Assembly (NCBI RefSeq): GCF_018403245.1
Contig: NZ_BOSH01000023.1
Span: forward strand, 1 to 54,621
Reading direction: 5' to 3'
Length of the DNA stretch: 54,621 nt
Source of the DNA: Paenibacillus sp. J2TS4
GTDB taxonomy: Bacteria > Bacillota > Bacilli > Paenibacillales > NBRC-103111
Part shown: one piece after another, positions 43,641 to 51,934 of the stretch
Layout: each line of letters starts with the position of its first letter
How positions within the stretch are numbered: position 1 is the first letter of the stretch
Translations under genes and position numbers: made by a program
The notes under the pieces: generated by a model
The model's database searches: none
What the model saw: the letters and a program-made list of their open reading frames with translations, nothing else
What the model was told of the DNA's origin: nothing

Positions 43641-44865
43641 GCGCCTGAAGTCAGGATACAAGAAGGAGACCCTTTACCCTATATTATTGGCTGTCAGTCT
43701 GGTCCATTTAATCAACGACTCGCTTCAAGCCGTCATACCGGCCTCTTATCCTATATTGCGGGATACACTGGGATTATCCTACACCCAGCTCGGCACGATC
43801 ACTTTCATCCTGTATTTTTCCTCTTCCGTCATGCAACCGGTGGTCGGATGGTATTCGGACAAACGGCCCTCGCCCCGGCTGCTCCCTATAGGCATGTCTA
43901 TAGCCTTATTGGGCATGCTCTGTCTCGCCATTTCCCCGGGATATATCGCGGTTCTCGGATCGGTGATTTTAGTAGGGGCCGCTTCCGCCATGTTTCACCC
44001 GGAAGGGGCTCGCATTGCCTACCTGGCCGCCGGAAACCGAAGGGGCTTGGCCCAGTCCATTTTTCAAGTAGGGGGAAACACCGGCAGCGCACTGGCGCCA
44101 ATCATGACGGCGTTGATTTTTTATCCGTTCGGGCAATTTGGAGCGATCTGGTTTACTCTGGTCGCTGCTATTGGAGTGGTCATTCAGCTAAGGCTGGCCG
44201 GTTGGTACCGGGGCTATCTATCCGATTCCACCCAGAAAATCCAAAGTAAAGTGGTACAGCAAGCAGACAAGGGTCATTGGAAACAAGTGAGGCTCGCCGT
44301 CGGCATTGTTATCCTAATCGTCTTCTTGCGATCCTGGTACGGAGCGGGCCTTTCGAATTATTTCGTCTTTTATCTGATGGAACAGTTTCGGATTACGATT
44401 CCCGAGGCGCAGTGGTATATTTTTGTATATGTAGGCGCCGGTATTGCCGGAACTTTCCTCGGCGGGCCTTTATCCGACCGGATCGGCAGAAAGAGCGTCA
44501 TTCTGCTCTCCCTGCTGGGTGCGTCTCCTTTTGCCATCCTGCTGCCCTATGCGAACGAACTATGGGCTTATCCGCTGCTGTTTATTCTCGGACTCATTAA
44601 TCACAGCAGCTTCTCTGTGACCGTTGTTTATGTACAGGAGTTGGTGCCTGGACAGGTAGGAACCGTCTCCGGTCTGATTACCGGTCTGGCATTCGGCATG
44701 GGGGCTATCGGAGCGGTGGCGATTGGCGGGTTGATCGATCTGACCGACCTGACGCTGGTCATCCTTTGCAGTTCTTTCCTGCCCTTATTCGGCATCCTAG
44801 GGTTTCTGCTTCCGTCAGACAGTAAGAATCGGGATTGGCCGCAAAGAGCGGAAGTGGGGCAATAA
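43615..44865 (+). CDS. MFS transporter, Fsr (fosmidomycin resistance) type
   Basis: A 416-residue, 12-helix transporter. Fsr-family marks are LVHLINDSLQAVIPASYPIL at helix 1, GWYSDKRPSPRLLPIGM at the 2-3 loop and MFHPEGARIAYLAAGNRRG. Homologues export fosmidomycin or act on sugars and drugs. The gene overlaps the response regulator by 26 bases. Either ATG at 43615 or ATG at 43633 could be used. The latter would give an ATGATTGA coupling with the stop. The overlap suggests it belongs to the YesMN regulon. Confidence 0.88.
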   Translation: MKKSFVMIERLKSGYKKETLYPILLAVSLVHLINDSLQAVIPASYPILRDTLGLSYTQLGTITFILYFSSSVMQPVVGWYSDKRPSPRLLPIGMSIALLGMLCLAISPGYIAVLGSVILVGAASAMFHPEGARIAYLAAGNRRGLAQSIFQVGGNTGSALAPIMTALIFYPFGQFGAIWFTLVAAIGVVIQLRLAGWYRGYLSDSTQKIQSKVVQQADKGHWKQVRLAVGIVILIVFLRSWYGAGLSNYFVFYLMEQFRITIPEAQWYIFVYVGAGIAGTFLGGPLSDRIGRKSVILLSLLGASPFAILLPYANELWAYPLLFILGLINHSSFSVTVVYVQELVPGQVGTVSGLITGLAFGMGAIGAVAIGGLIDLTDLTLVILCSSFLPLFGILGFLLPSDSKNRDWPQRAEVGQ

Positions 44866-44984
44866 GTCATCTGATGTCGCTAAAGTAAAAGTCCCGATGA
44901 GGCCCGCATGTTTCCATAGGGTTCCCATGAGCCGGCCTCCTTTCTTCGCTGTTGGAGCTGCTTTATTGTTCATTCTGCTCTGAA

Positions 44985-45086
44985 GGAAAAAGACCGTCCT
45001 CTCTGATCTGCTCCCTGTCAAGTAGACAGTTTTATTATTTCCACTGTCTACCACAAGGGGAGCATATCACTCAGGATGGTCTTTCC
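44985..45086. repeat. 102-bp imperfect inverted repeat (MITE-like)
   Basis: GGAAAAAGACCGTCCT at the left end faces AGGATGGTCTTTCC at the right end. Inside, GCTCCC faces GGGGAGC and GTAGACAGT (45022-45030) faces ACTGTCTAC (45043-45051). TGTCAAGTAGACAG recalls the tips of the IS3 element in this window. It lies between the converging MFS and YqkE-type genes. It could serve as a terminator or be a solo miniature element. No target duplication is seen. Confidence 0.6.
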
Positions 45087-45092
45087 ACCGTT

Positions 45093-45359
45093 TTATTTAT
45101 ACTTTTTCCAGTCCATATCGCTGTTGTCCAACAGGTATTCAAAATTGTTTTCCAGCTTTTTCCGCTCAGCCTTACGCGCTTCCTCTGCCTGTTTTCTCTT
45201 TTCCTGCTTCTGCTTCTCTTCTTCCGCCTTCCAGTCGTCGGCCTGTTCCTTCAACCGATTGATGATATCGCTGGACAAAAGCTCCTTTAATGTCCCCATT
45301 TCGGAGGAATCTGCTTTGGATCGGTTGTGCCCGCTTCTTGTCGATTTCTTATTGGCCAT
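45093..45359 (-). CDS. YqkE family protein (DUF3886)
   Basis: An 88-residue, highly charged, helical protein. The pattern GTLKELLSSDIINRLKEQAD, a Lys/Glu-rich coiled coil (AEEEKQKQEKRKQAEEARKA) and the ending NNFEYLLDNSDMDWKKYK match the YqkE/DUF3886 family of Bacilli. Its function is unknown. The start at 45359 follows GAGGTGATG. It is transcribed alone. The gap 45360-45657 contains no further gene. Confidence 0.85.
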   Translation of the reverse strand: MANKKSTRSGHNRSKADSSEMGTLKELLSSDIINRLKEQADDWKAEEEKQKQEKRKQAEEARKAERKKLENNFEYLLDNSDMDWKKYK

Positions 45360-45657
45360 CGGTCATCACCTCAAGTTGGTTATTGCTTGATCCGGTCCTT
45401 CCATTCCACTGTCCAACCCGCCTCCCCTCTTTATAGCATACTATATCAGGAAAGCTTAATCCTACTGTATAATGGAGGAAGGAATGCGAATTGTTCTATG
45501 ATCATCCCATTCCTAAAAATCAAACCTGAATGGACCTTTCGGTAGGTGCTTGCCAGGTAGTCATATTTTTAGCACAATGAGAATGTTCCCTTGATACTAA
45601 ACTAAGAGCTTTTAGAGGTCAGATAGAAATCAATATCCTATCCAAGGAGGCACCACT

Positions 45658-46518
45658 ATGAAATTAAGAGTGTCGTCGGTTCAATATCACCTGCATACGG
45701 TCAGCTCCTTCGAGGAATTTGCCCGGCAAGCGGAGCATTATGTTAGGACCGCGGCGGAATACGATGCCGAATTTATCCTGTTTCCCGAATATTTCACGAC
45801 CCAACTAATGTCCATCGGCGATAATCGGGGCCGCGCTTTATCGATTGCAGATTTGCCTGATTTTACAGAGCGCTACCTGAATTTGTTCACCTCTCTGGCC
45901 AAGCACATGAACGTGCACATCATCGGGGGAACCCATGTCATCCGCAAAGAAAATCGGTTGTATAATACCGCTTTTCTGTTCTATCCGGACGGAACCGTGG
46001 CGGAGCAGCCGAAGCTCCATATGACCCCCACCGAAGAGAAGGAGTGGAGCATGACTCCCGGTGAGAGCCTGCAGGTGTTCGAAACCGATAAGGGCAAGAT
46101 CGCCATATTGACCTGCTACGACATTGAATTTCCGGAGATCGTTCGTATGGTCAAGGCTAAGGGGGCCGACGTTATTTTTTGCCCCTCCTGCACGGATGAC
46201 CGGCACGGCTTCCATCGAGTCCGTTACACCAGTCATGCCCGAACGATCGAGAATCAGGTGTACGTCGTCGTCAGCGGGACGGTCGGTTCCCTGCCCACGG
46301 TGGACTTCATGCGGGCCAATTTCGGCCAGGCAGCGATTATTACGCCTAACGACATCCCCTTTCCTCCTCAAGGAATTCTGGCCCAAGGGGAAATCAACCA
46401 AGACATGCTCGTAACCGCAGATCTGGATTTAGAGCTGCTGTATCAGGTTCGCGAGAGCGGTTCCGTGACGACCTGGCGCGACCGGCGAACCGATCTGTAC
46501 CCGGATTGGAAGGAATAG
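45658..46518 (+). CDS. carbon-nitrogen hydrolase (nitrilase superfamily)
   Basis: A 286-residue predicted amidase. The catalytic triad is visible: Glu in FILFPEYF, Lys in PKLHMTPTE and Cys in ILTCYDIEFPE. The exact amide substrate is unknown. The start at 45658 follows AAGGAGG. The next two genes on the strand encode GNAT-type proteins, about 80 and 17 bp apart. Nitrilase and GNAT domains also occur fused in one protein in other bacteria, so a joint role in acyl-amide turnover is plausible. Confidence 0.9.
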   Translation: MKLRVSSVQYHLHTVSSFEEFARQAEHYVRTAAEYDAEFILFPEYFTTQLMSIGDNRGRALSIADLPDFTERYLNLFTSLAKHMNVHIIGGTHVIRKENRLYNTAFLFYPDGTVAEQPKLHMTPTEEKEWSMTPGESLQVFETDKGKIAILTCYDIEFPEIVRMVKAKGADVIFCPSCTDDRHGFHRVRYTSHARTIENQVYVVVSGTVGSLPTVDFMRANFGQAAIITPNDIPFPPQGILAQGEINQDMLVTADLDLELLYQVRESGSVTTWRDRRTDLYPDWKE

Positions 46519-46597
46519 CGACGGGCTGTGAACCGGATCATTTCATGGGAGTGGACGACCGCCCGCGGTTGCCGCTGGAGAATGCGGAGGGATGGGA

Positions 46598-47272
46598 ATG
46601 TATTACAAGGAAATGTATGTTTATAATGAGAACCGGCCGGTCCCGGTTGTTATCCGAAGCTACGGTGAGGAGGACTTTTCCGGGTTGATACGTATTCAGC
46701 AAGAAACCTTTCCCCCGCCCTTCCCATCGGAATTGTGGTGGAATACCGGGCAATTGCATAATCATGTCACCTTATTTCCGGAAGGGGCTCTGTGCATTGA
46801 AGTCGATGGCGAAATCGCGGGCTCGATGACCGGTCTGCTTGTGGAGGATGACGGCCATTCCGCGGACCATACCTGGGCGGAGATGACCGACAACGGCTAT
46901 ATCCGCAATCATAATCCGCAAGGGAACACCCTTTATGTGGTCGATATCAGCGTCCGGCCCTCCTATCGCCAGCTTGGCTTGGGAAAATGGCTGATGCAGT
47001 CCATGTATGAAGTCGTCGTTCATCAGGGCCTGGAAAGGCTCGTCGGCGGAGGAAGAATGCCGGGCTATCATAAGAAAGCAAACGAATGGACGGCGGAGCA
47101 GTATTTGCAGGCGGTCGTCCGAGGGGATTGGAAAGACCCCGTGATTTCATTCCTGCTGCGATGCGGCCGTACTCCCGTCTCTGTAGTGGCGAATTATTTG
47201 GAGGATGAAGAATCCTGCAACTATGGAGCCTTGATGGAGTGGAGAAATCCTTTTTATATTACAAAACCATGA
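46598..47272 (+). CDS. GNAT family N-acetyltransferase
   Basis: A 224-residue acetyltransferase. The acetyl-CoA binding region is LYVVDISVRPSYRQLGLGKWL, with RQLGLGKWL as the Q/RxxGxG/A motif. A beta-strand and helix (ALCIEVDGEIAGSMTGLLVE) precede it. The start at 46598 (MYYKEMYVYNENR) follows GGAGGGA. The substrate is unknown. It lies between a nitrilase-family hydrolase and a second GNAT-like gene, so the three may act together. Confidence 0.87.
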   Translation: MYYKEMYVYNENRPVPVVIRSYGEEDFSGLIRIQQETFPPPFPSELWWNTGQLHNHVTLFPEGALCIEVDGEIAGSMTGLLVEDDGHSADHTWAEMTDNGYIRNHNPQGNTLYVVDISVRPSYRQLGLGKWLMQSMYEVVVHQGLERLVGGGRMPGYHKKANEWTAEQYLQAVVRGDWKDPVISFLLRCGRTPVSVVANYLEDEESCNYGALMEWRNPFYITKP

Positions 47273-47288
47273 TGAGGAGAAGAACAAG

Positions 47289-47969
47289 ATGGCCTATGGA
47301 ATGGAATACCGCAGAATTACCCACATTGAAGATCCTTTGTTCCGCCAGATGCATCAATTGATGCAGAACGTGTTTCCGCCCGAGGAAGTGCTCGAGTTCG
47401 ACTTGTGGAAAGAGCCTCTGGAGGACCCCGGAATCCGCGTCTTTGTTGCCGTTCACGAGGGCAAGGTCGTGGGCGCTACCGAATATCGCTATTACGAGGA
47501 TTTCAATGTCGCCATGACCGATTTTACGATTATCGGGGCGGCGGGACTGGGAATTGGCCCTTTCCTGGCCCGGAAGAGAATGGAGGATTTGCATTCTTTG
47601 GCTGCGCATAATGAGCAGCAGCTATCCGGGATGTTCGCCGAAATTTACGACCCTTACCGTGTAGAACATTATGAATTCGGCGGCATTAAGCCTATGGACC
47701 CGTATGTTCGGCGCGAGGTTCTGTCTCACTTGGGCTATCAACGTCTGGACTTCCCCTATGTTCATCCGTCTTGGAACAATGATGGTGAAGCAGTGACCGG
47801 GCTGGACCTGTGCTTCCTGCCTATGGCGGACCAGAATGAACTGCCGGCAGACCTGATCGTGAAATTTCTGACCCGCTATTACACCGTTCTGTCCAATAAG
47901 CCCAAAGCGTGGCTGGACATGATCGAAGACCTCCGGGCGAAGGAAACGGTCGCTTTGCTGCCTTTTTAG
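47289..47969 (+). CDS. GNAT-like protein (second of pair)
   Basis: A 226-residue protein with a GNAT-type start (YRRITHIEDPLFRQMHQLMQNVFPPEE) and IRVFVAVHEGKVVGATEYRY. The Q/RxxGxG motif is weak (AAGLGIGPFLARKRMEDLHS). The C-terminal half (PYVHPSWNNDGEAVTGLDLC) is unlike standard GNATs. It follows the previous acetyltransferase by 17 bp with GAGGAGA as ribosome site. It may be a diverged or inactive partner. No substrate can be named. Confidence 0.8.
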   Translation: MAYGMEYRRITHIEDPLFRQMHQLMQNVFPPEEVLEFDLWKEPLEDPGIRVFVAVHEGKVVGATEYRYYEDFNVAMTDFTIIGAAGLGIGPFLARKRMEDLHSLAAHNEQQLSGMFAEIYDPYRVEHYEFGGIKPMDPYVRREVLSHLGYQRLDFPYVHPSWNNDGEAVTGLDLCFLPMADQNELPADLIVKFLTRYYTVLSNKPKAWLDMIEDLRAKETVALLPF

Positions 47970-48011
47970 GGTAAACCGCAGACTGGAAAATGATAGATGT
48001 ATGTGGCATGT

Positions 48012-48040
48012 GGCTATCCACTTATGGATGGCCTTTTTTC
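48012..48040 (+). terminator. terminator after the nitrilase-GNAT genes
   Basis: GGCTATCCA and TGGATGGCC pair (one G-T wobble) around a four-base loop, followed by TTTTTTC. Confidence 0.75.
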
Positions 48041-48199
48041 TTTTTATTCCGATAAAACATTCGTTGTTTACATATACATTTTTATCCATTATAATAATTA
48101 TGTTATTACGTATTATGATAATTCATTTTATCATAACTGCTTTACCTCATAATATTACTGCAAAATGTACAATAGACAGGAGGTGACTACGTCGAATGA

Positions 48200-48381
48200 T
48201 AACGGACATCGATGTCCGTTACCCGCCCTATAAGGGCTTTTCGAGAATGTAATGGACATTCATGACCGTAAGCGGCGAAAATGATGCGAAATGAGGAAGT
48301 TTTCTCGAACAATGGACATCCATTACCGTTAGAATCAAGAAATTGTTAAATTTCTCGGATAATGGTCATTCATGACCATTA
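48200..48381. repeat. tetrad palindrome element G (TAATGGACAT class)
   Basis: Four 22-bp units start at 48200, 48250, 48310 and 48360, so spacing is 50, 60 and 50 bp. Unit 1 is a perfect palindrome (TAACGGACATC followed by its reverse complement). The others are near-perfect versions such as TAATGGTCAT-TC-ATGACCATTA. Spacer 1 holds GCCCTATAAGGGC and spacer 3 holds GAAAT-TGTTAA-ATTTC, both small hairpins. It ends about 70 bp before the methyltransferase start. Confidence 0.9.
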
Positions 48382-48453
48382 CATTTATTCGCTAGCGTCC
48401 TAGCTTTCGCCTTTTCCGCACTTAATCAACACTCTTAGGAGGTTCAATACCAA

Positions 48454-49158
48454 ATGGCCAAAGAAAGCATTCATAATGTAGAAGATGTTTTGAAAATGCT
48501 TGACTCGTATTTTAGGGAGGAAAAGAATTGGTGGGATAAATTCTACACCGACCGAAATAAACAGATCCCCTTTTTCGTTAACTCTCCCGATGAAAATCTC
48601 GTTCAATACTTTCAAAATAAGCTTGTAAAGCCAGGTAAGATTCTAGAGCTCGGATGCGGGGCTGGCCGGAATGCAATCTATATGACTAAGCAAGGATGTC
48701 AGGTCGATGCCATAGATTTATCCCAAGAAGCTATCGACTGGGGAAAGGATCGAGCCAAATCAAATAATGTACAAGTTAACTTCCTTTGTAAAAATATGTT
48801 TGATGTAAGCTTTGAATCAGAAACATATGATTTTATTTATGATTGTGGCTGTTTTCATCATATTCTTCCCCACCGACGAATTAGCTACCTGGATATGATA
48901 AACAAAGGCTTGAAACCGGGTGGGCACTTTGGTTTAGTTTGTTTTGCGCTTGGAGAGATGGGCGCTGAAATGACAGATTGGGAAGTGTATAACCAACGCA
49001 GCCTTAAAGGAGGCCTAGGATATTCTGAACAAAAACTGAAGGAGATTTTTCAAGATTATCAGCCTGTTGAGTTTAGAAGAATGCGAAAAATCGAACAACC
49101 AAGCTCACTGTTCGGTGAATCCTTTCTGTGGACGGCTTTATTTCGAAAGAAATATTGA
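48454..49158 (+). CDS. class I SAM-dependent methyltransferase
   Basis: A 234-residue methyltransferase. Motif I ILELGCGAGRNAIYMTKQG, acidic residue in VDAIDLSQEAID and motif IV DFIYDCGCFHHI match TehB/Methyltransf_11-type proteins. The first 50 residues (VEDVLKMLDSYFREEKNWWD) form a helical lid. The start at 48454 follows TTAGGAGG. The element G repeat lies in its upstream region, so it may carry or influence the promoter. Substrate unknown. Confidence 0.87.
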   Translation: MAKESIHNVEDVLKMLDSYFREEKNWWDKFYTDRNKQIPFFVNSPDENLVQYFQNKLVKPGKILELGCGAGRNAIYMTKQGCQVDAIDLSQEAIDWGKDRAKSNNVQVNFLCKNMFDVSFESETYDFIYDCGCFHHILPHRRISYLDMINKGLKPGGHFGLVCFALGEMGAEMTDWEVYNQRSLKGGLGYSEQKLKEIFQDYQPVEFRRMRKIEQPSSLFGESFLWTALFRKKY

Positions 49159-49168
49159 AAATAACAAT

Positions 49169-49199
49169 AGCCGAACTCATACCGAGCTCGGCTTATTTT
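49169..49199 (+). terminator. terminator between convergent genes
   Basis: AGCCGA-A-CTC pairs with GAG-C-TCGGCT, followed by TATTTTC. It serves the methyltransferase gene, and may also act on the opposite strand. Confidence 0.7.
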
Positions 49200-49221
49200 C
49201 TATAGATAGGTTCAGTCTCCT

Positions 49222-50682
49222 CTAGCCGGCTTCTGAAATTCTGTCTCCGCTAGCAATGCCGGAATATTCATCCAAGAAGCCTTCCGCATATTTTCGCATA
49301 ACGATTGTAACGGTATCTGCACCGAAATGGACTTTCGTCCTCACTGTGCCGTAATAGTCATCTATGATGTAGGAATAGATCAGCAAGGAGTTGGAATCTA
49401 CCCAGGCCGCTGCAGACAGGCTGTCATAACCGTATAGAGGAAACTTCTGCGAAACGGTCTTCCCCAAACCAAAGTCCAGTCTGTGGGTCCCCCTATTATT
49501 TTGGAAATATAGAACCCCCTCATCGCCATTAAACTCAAAATGGATATGAGAGATTCCCATGGGGTTATCTGCAAGGCGGTAACCGCCCCCATTTATTTCG
49601 GCCATCTTAGATGAACGCGAACTCCCATCAGGAAGCATAATGGAAAGCCGGCTTGTTCGATGCAGCAGTTGGCTGTAAGCTTCCTCATCATCGGGCAGTG
49701 AATGAGCAGCAAGACTACTGTAGATTGTATCCCACAGAGCATCAAATACGAGCTGTTGTCCATCCGGATTGGGCTGAAGATCTGCCGTTGTCACAACCAG
49801 CAAATCATCCTCCGGTAAACATATGGCAAGTTGCCCCCCCATTCCGCGAAGAGCGAAGCCTCCATGACTTGTCCTCCAGAACTGGTACCCGTATCCCTGC
49901 TGAGCCTCATAGAAAGTGTTCAGTGTATGCGTTGTATCGATCTGACGGGAGGTTGCTGCTTGTAAATATTCCTCCGGAATCAATTGCTCCCCGTTAAATC
50001 GGCCCTTATTCATGCAGACCAGTGCAAACTTGGCAAGGTCTCGAGACGTACAGATCAGAGCCGAGCCCCCATGGGAAACTCCTAGAGGCGTTTGGAGACA
50101 GTAAGCATCCTCCGAGAAACCGATAGGATCCAATAAGCGCGGACGCATATATTCAAGCAAAGACATTCCGCTTAATTTCTCTACAATCGCGGTAAGGGTA
50201 ACGGTTGCCGATGTCTCGTAAAAGAACACGGTCCCGGGAAGATGCGACGGAGCAGCCTGAAAGAACGTCCTCACCCAGTCCTCATCCTTAATTTGCTTGT
50301 AGGTTGTTTTTTCATGTGCAGTAGCCATCATTAACAGGTCACGAATCGTCATTTGGGTTATATAAGGATGAACCCCTTCCTCTGGAAGCTTTTCTGGAAA
50401 AAAGCGAATCACTTGATCCTCGAGTGAAAGCAGTCCCTCCTCTTCCAATAAGCCGATGGCTACGGAAACGAAGCTTTTGGTGCAGGAGTACATCCGATGC
50501 TTCTTATGAGCATGAAAAGGACTCCAATACCCTTCCGCAGCTATTTTGCCAAAACGCAGGACGATAAAGCTGTGCATACATAATTGCTTGTCCTCTAATC
50601 TGTCAAGAAATTGAAGGATGGCGGACGATGGAATTCCTACTTTCTCTGGGATGGCGGTCGGCAGCGGTTTCTTTTCAAGCAT
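49222..50682 (-). CDS. serine hydrolase, beta-lactamase (class C/EstB) family
   Basis: A 486-residue protein. The nucleophile motif S-x-x-K is SCTK in RMYSCTKSFVSVAIG. A tyrosine motif follows in FFYETSATVTL (Y-x-S instead of Y-x-N), and RGMGGQLAICLPED may supply the third motif. A C-terminal beta domain of about 150 residues follows (from about 335). No signal peptide, so it is probably cytosolic. Such enzymes are esterases, peptidases or related hydrolases. The substrate cannot be told from sequence. Start at 50682, ATG with the protein beginning MLEKKPLPTAIPEK. Confidence 0.88.
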   Translation of the reverse strand: MLEKKPLPTAIPEKVGIPSSAILQFLDRLEDKQLCMHSFIVLRFGKIAAEGYWSPFHAHKKHRMYSCTKSFVSVAIGLLEEEGLLSLEDQVIRFFPEKLPEEGVHPYITQMTIRDLLMMATAHEKTTYKQIKDEDWVRTFFQAAPSHLPGTVFFYETSATVTLTAIVEKLSGMSLLEYMRPRLLDPIGFSEDAYCLQTPLGVSHGGSALICTSRDLAKFALVCMNKGRFNGEQLIPEEYLQAATSRQIDTTHTLNTFYEAQQGYGYQFWRTSHGGFALRGMGGQLAICLPEDDLLVVTTADLQPNPDGQQLVFDALWDTIYSSLAAHSLPDDEEAYSQLLHRTSRLSIMLPDGSSRSSKMAEINGGGYRLADNPMGISHIHFEFNGDEGVLYFQNNRGTHRLDFGLGKTVSQKFPLYGYDSLSAAAWVDSNSLLIYSYIIDDYYGTVRTKVHFGADTVTIVMRKYAEGFLDEYSGIASGDRISEAG

Positions 50683-50789
50683 TAGATAGACACCTCTTCC
50701 TTATATTCACCCATCAGGCAATGATCTTTATGAAAGAGTTCAACAACCCGAGTGCTTTATCCTTCTTTGTACCGCCGGTTTAGCAGCCC

Positions 50790-50831
50790 AAAAAAAGACT
50801 GCAACAGGCCACTCTTGGCAGCCTGCTGCAG
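50790..50831 (-). terminator. terminator downstream of the SDR gene
   Basis: On the minus strand CTGCAGCAGGC pairs with GCCTGTTGCAG, followed by TCTTTTTTT. Confidence 0.75.
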
Positions 50832-50851
50832 CCCTTCGCAATCATTTAATT

Positions 50852-51604
50852 TTATTTAGCCGTAACTCCGCCGTCTACCGGCAGCTCGACGCCTGTAATG
50901 TAAGAAGATAAATCGGATGCCAGGAACAGCACGGCCGTGGCCACTTCAGAGGCTTGACCGACTCGCGGCAAGGCCGTCTGGGACAGGAACCACTGCAGCA
51001 TGCGCTCATCATTAACAAATTCGGAGCTCATGGGAGTCTCGATAAAGCCGGGATGAATCGAGTTGACCCGAATATGGTCTTTGCCGAAATCCACCGCGGC
51101 CGCTTTGGAGAGCATCCGTACCCCGCCTTTGGAGGCGGTATAGGCTCCGGCGCCGCTGCTGCCGGTCAAGCCGGCGATTGAGGAAATATTAATAATCGAT
51201 CCGCCTGAATGGGCTTGCATCGTCGGAATGACATGCTTCATTCCAAGGAAAACGCTGGTCAGATTGATATTGATGACCTTATTCCACTGCTCCATTGTCG
51301 TTTCGAGCAAGCCGGTGGCCAGAGAAATGCCGGCGTTATTGACCAGTACATCTATCCGGCCGTATTTCTGAACCGTGTTCTCCACCACCTCGGCCCAATC
51401 CTCTTCCGAAGCGACATTGTGCAGGAAATACGCAGCCTCCCCCCCGGCCGATCCGATCTCCTTCACGACCGCTTGCACGGCTGCTTCGTTAATATCGGTC
51501 GCTACAACCTTAGCTCCTTCACGGGCGAGCAGAAGCGCTTCTTCACGCCCCATCCCGCTTCCCGCTCCCGTTACTATCGCTACTTTATCAGTTAACAATG
51601 CCAT
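50852..51604 (-). CDS. short-chain dehydrogenase/reductase (SDR)
   Basis: A 250-residue NAD(P)-dependent oxidoreductase. The cofactor motif is TGAGSGMG near residue 14, the structural motif NNAG is near 90, and the catalytic Ser, Tyr and Lys lie in ISSIAGLTGSSG and AYTASKGG. A C-terminal ELPVDGGVTAK is typical of classical SDRs related to 3-oxoacyl-ACP reductase and glucose dehydrogenase. Asp after the first Rossmann strand (VVATDINEAAV) points to NAD rather than NADP. The substrate is not assignable. The start at 51604 follows GGAGGTC. Confidence 0.92.
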   Translation of the reverse strand: MALLTDKVAIVTGAGSGMGREEALLLAREGAKVVATDINEAAVQAVVKEIGSAGGEAAYFLHNVASEEDWAEVVENTVQKYGRIDVLVNNAGISLATGLLETTMEQWNKVININLTSVFLGMKHVIPTMQAHSGGSIINISSIAGLTGSSGAGAYTASKGGVRMLSKAAAVDFGKDHIRVNSIHPGFIETPMSSEFVNDERMLQWFLSQTALPRVGQASEVATAVLFLASDLSSYITGVELPVDGGVTAK

Positions 51605-51934
51605 GATTCGACCTCCAGCACCTATTGATATTGACCTAATAATACTTAATCAACCTAAGGGTAACCGAAACTCCGTCCAGCCATTCATCTTTCTTCCAAT
51701 AATGGAAACAATGATTCATTGCGTTAAGCATGTGGAGAATTAAATCAAATTTTAAAATCGTTATCGATAATAATAATATTTTCGTTTTAATGTGTCGTAA
51801 TGTGTCCTAACTTATCGCCCATTGAGGTGAATTAAATGTAAATCAGACTGTTGAAAAAGCATCTGCGCGGCTTGTATCCGCCCCTTGCAAAGCCGAATAG
51901 ATATAAATGCGCGATAGATGGATGCGAACGAGTG

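Noticed and set aside
45838..46401. 187-residue minus-strand open frame opposite the nitrilase gene
   Set aside because: Antisense to the catalytic triad region. Composition is Arg/Gly/Asp-rich, as expected of a shadow frame.
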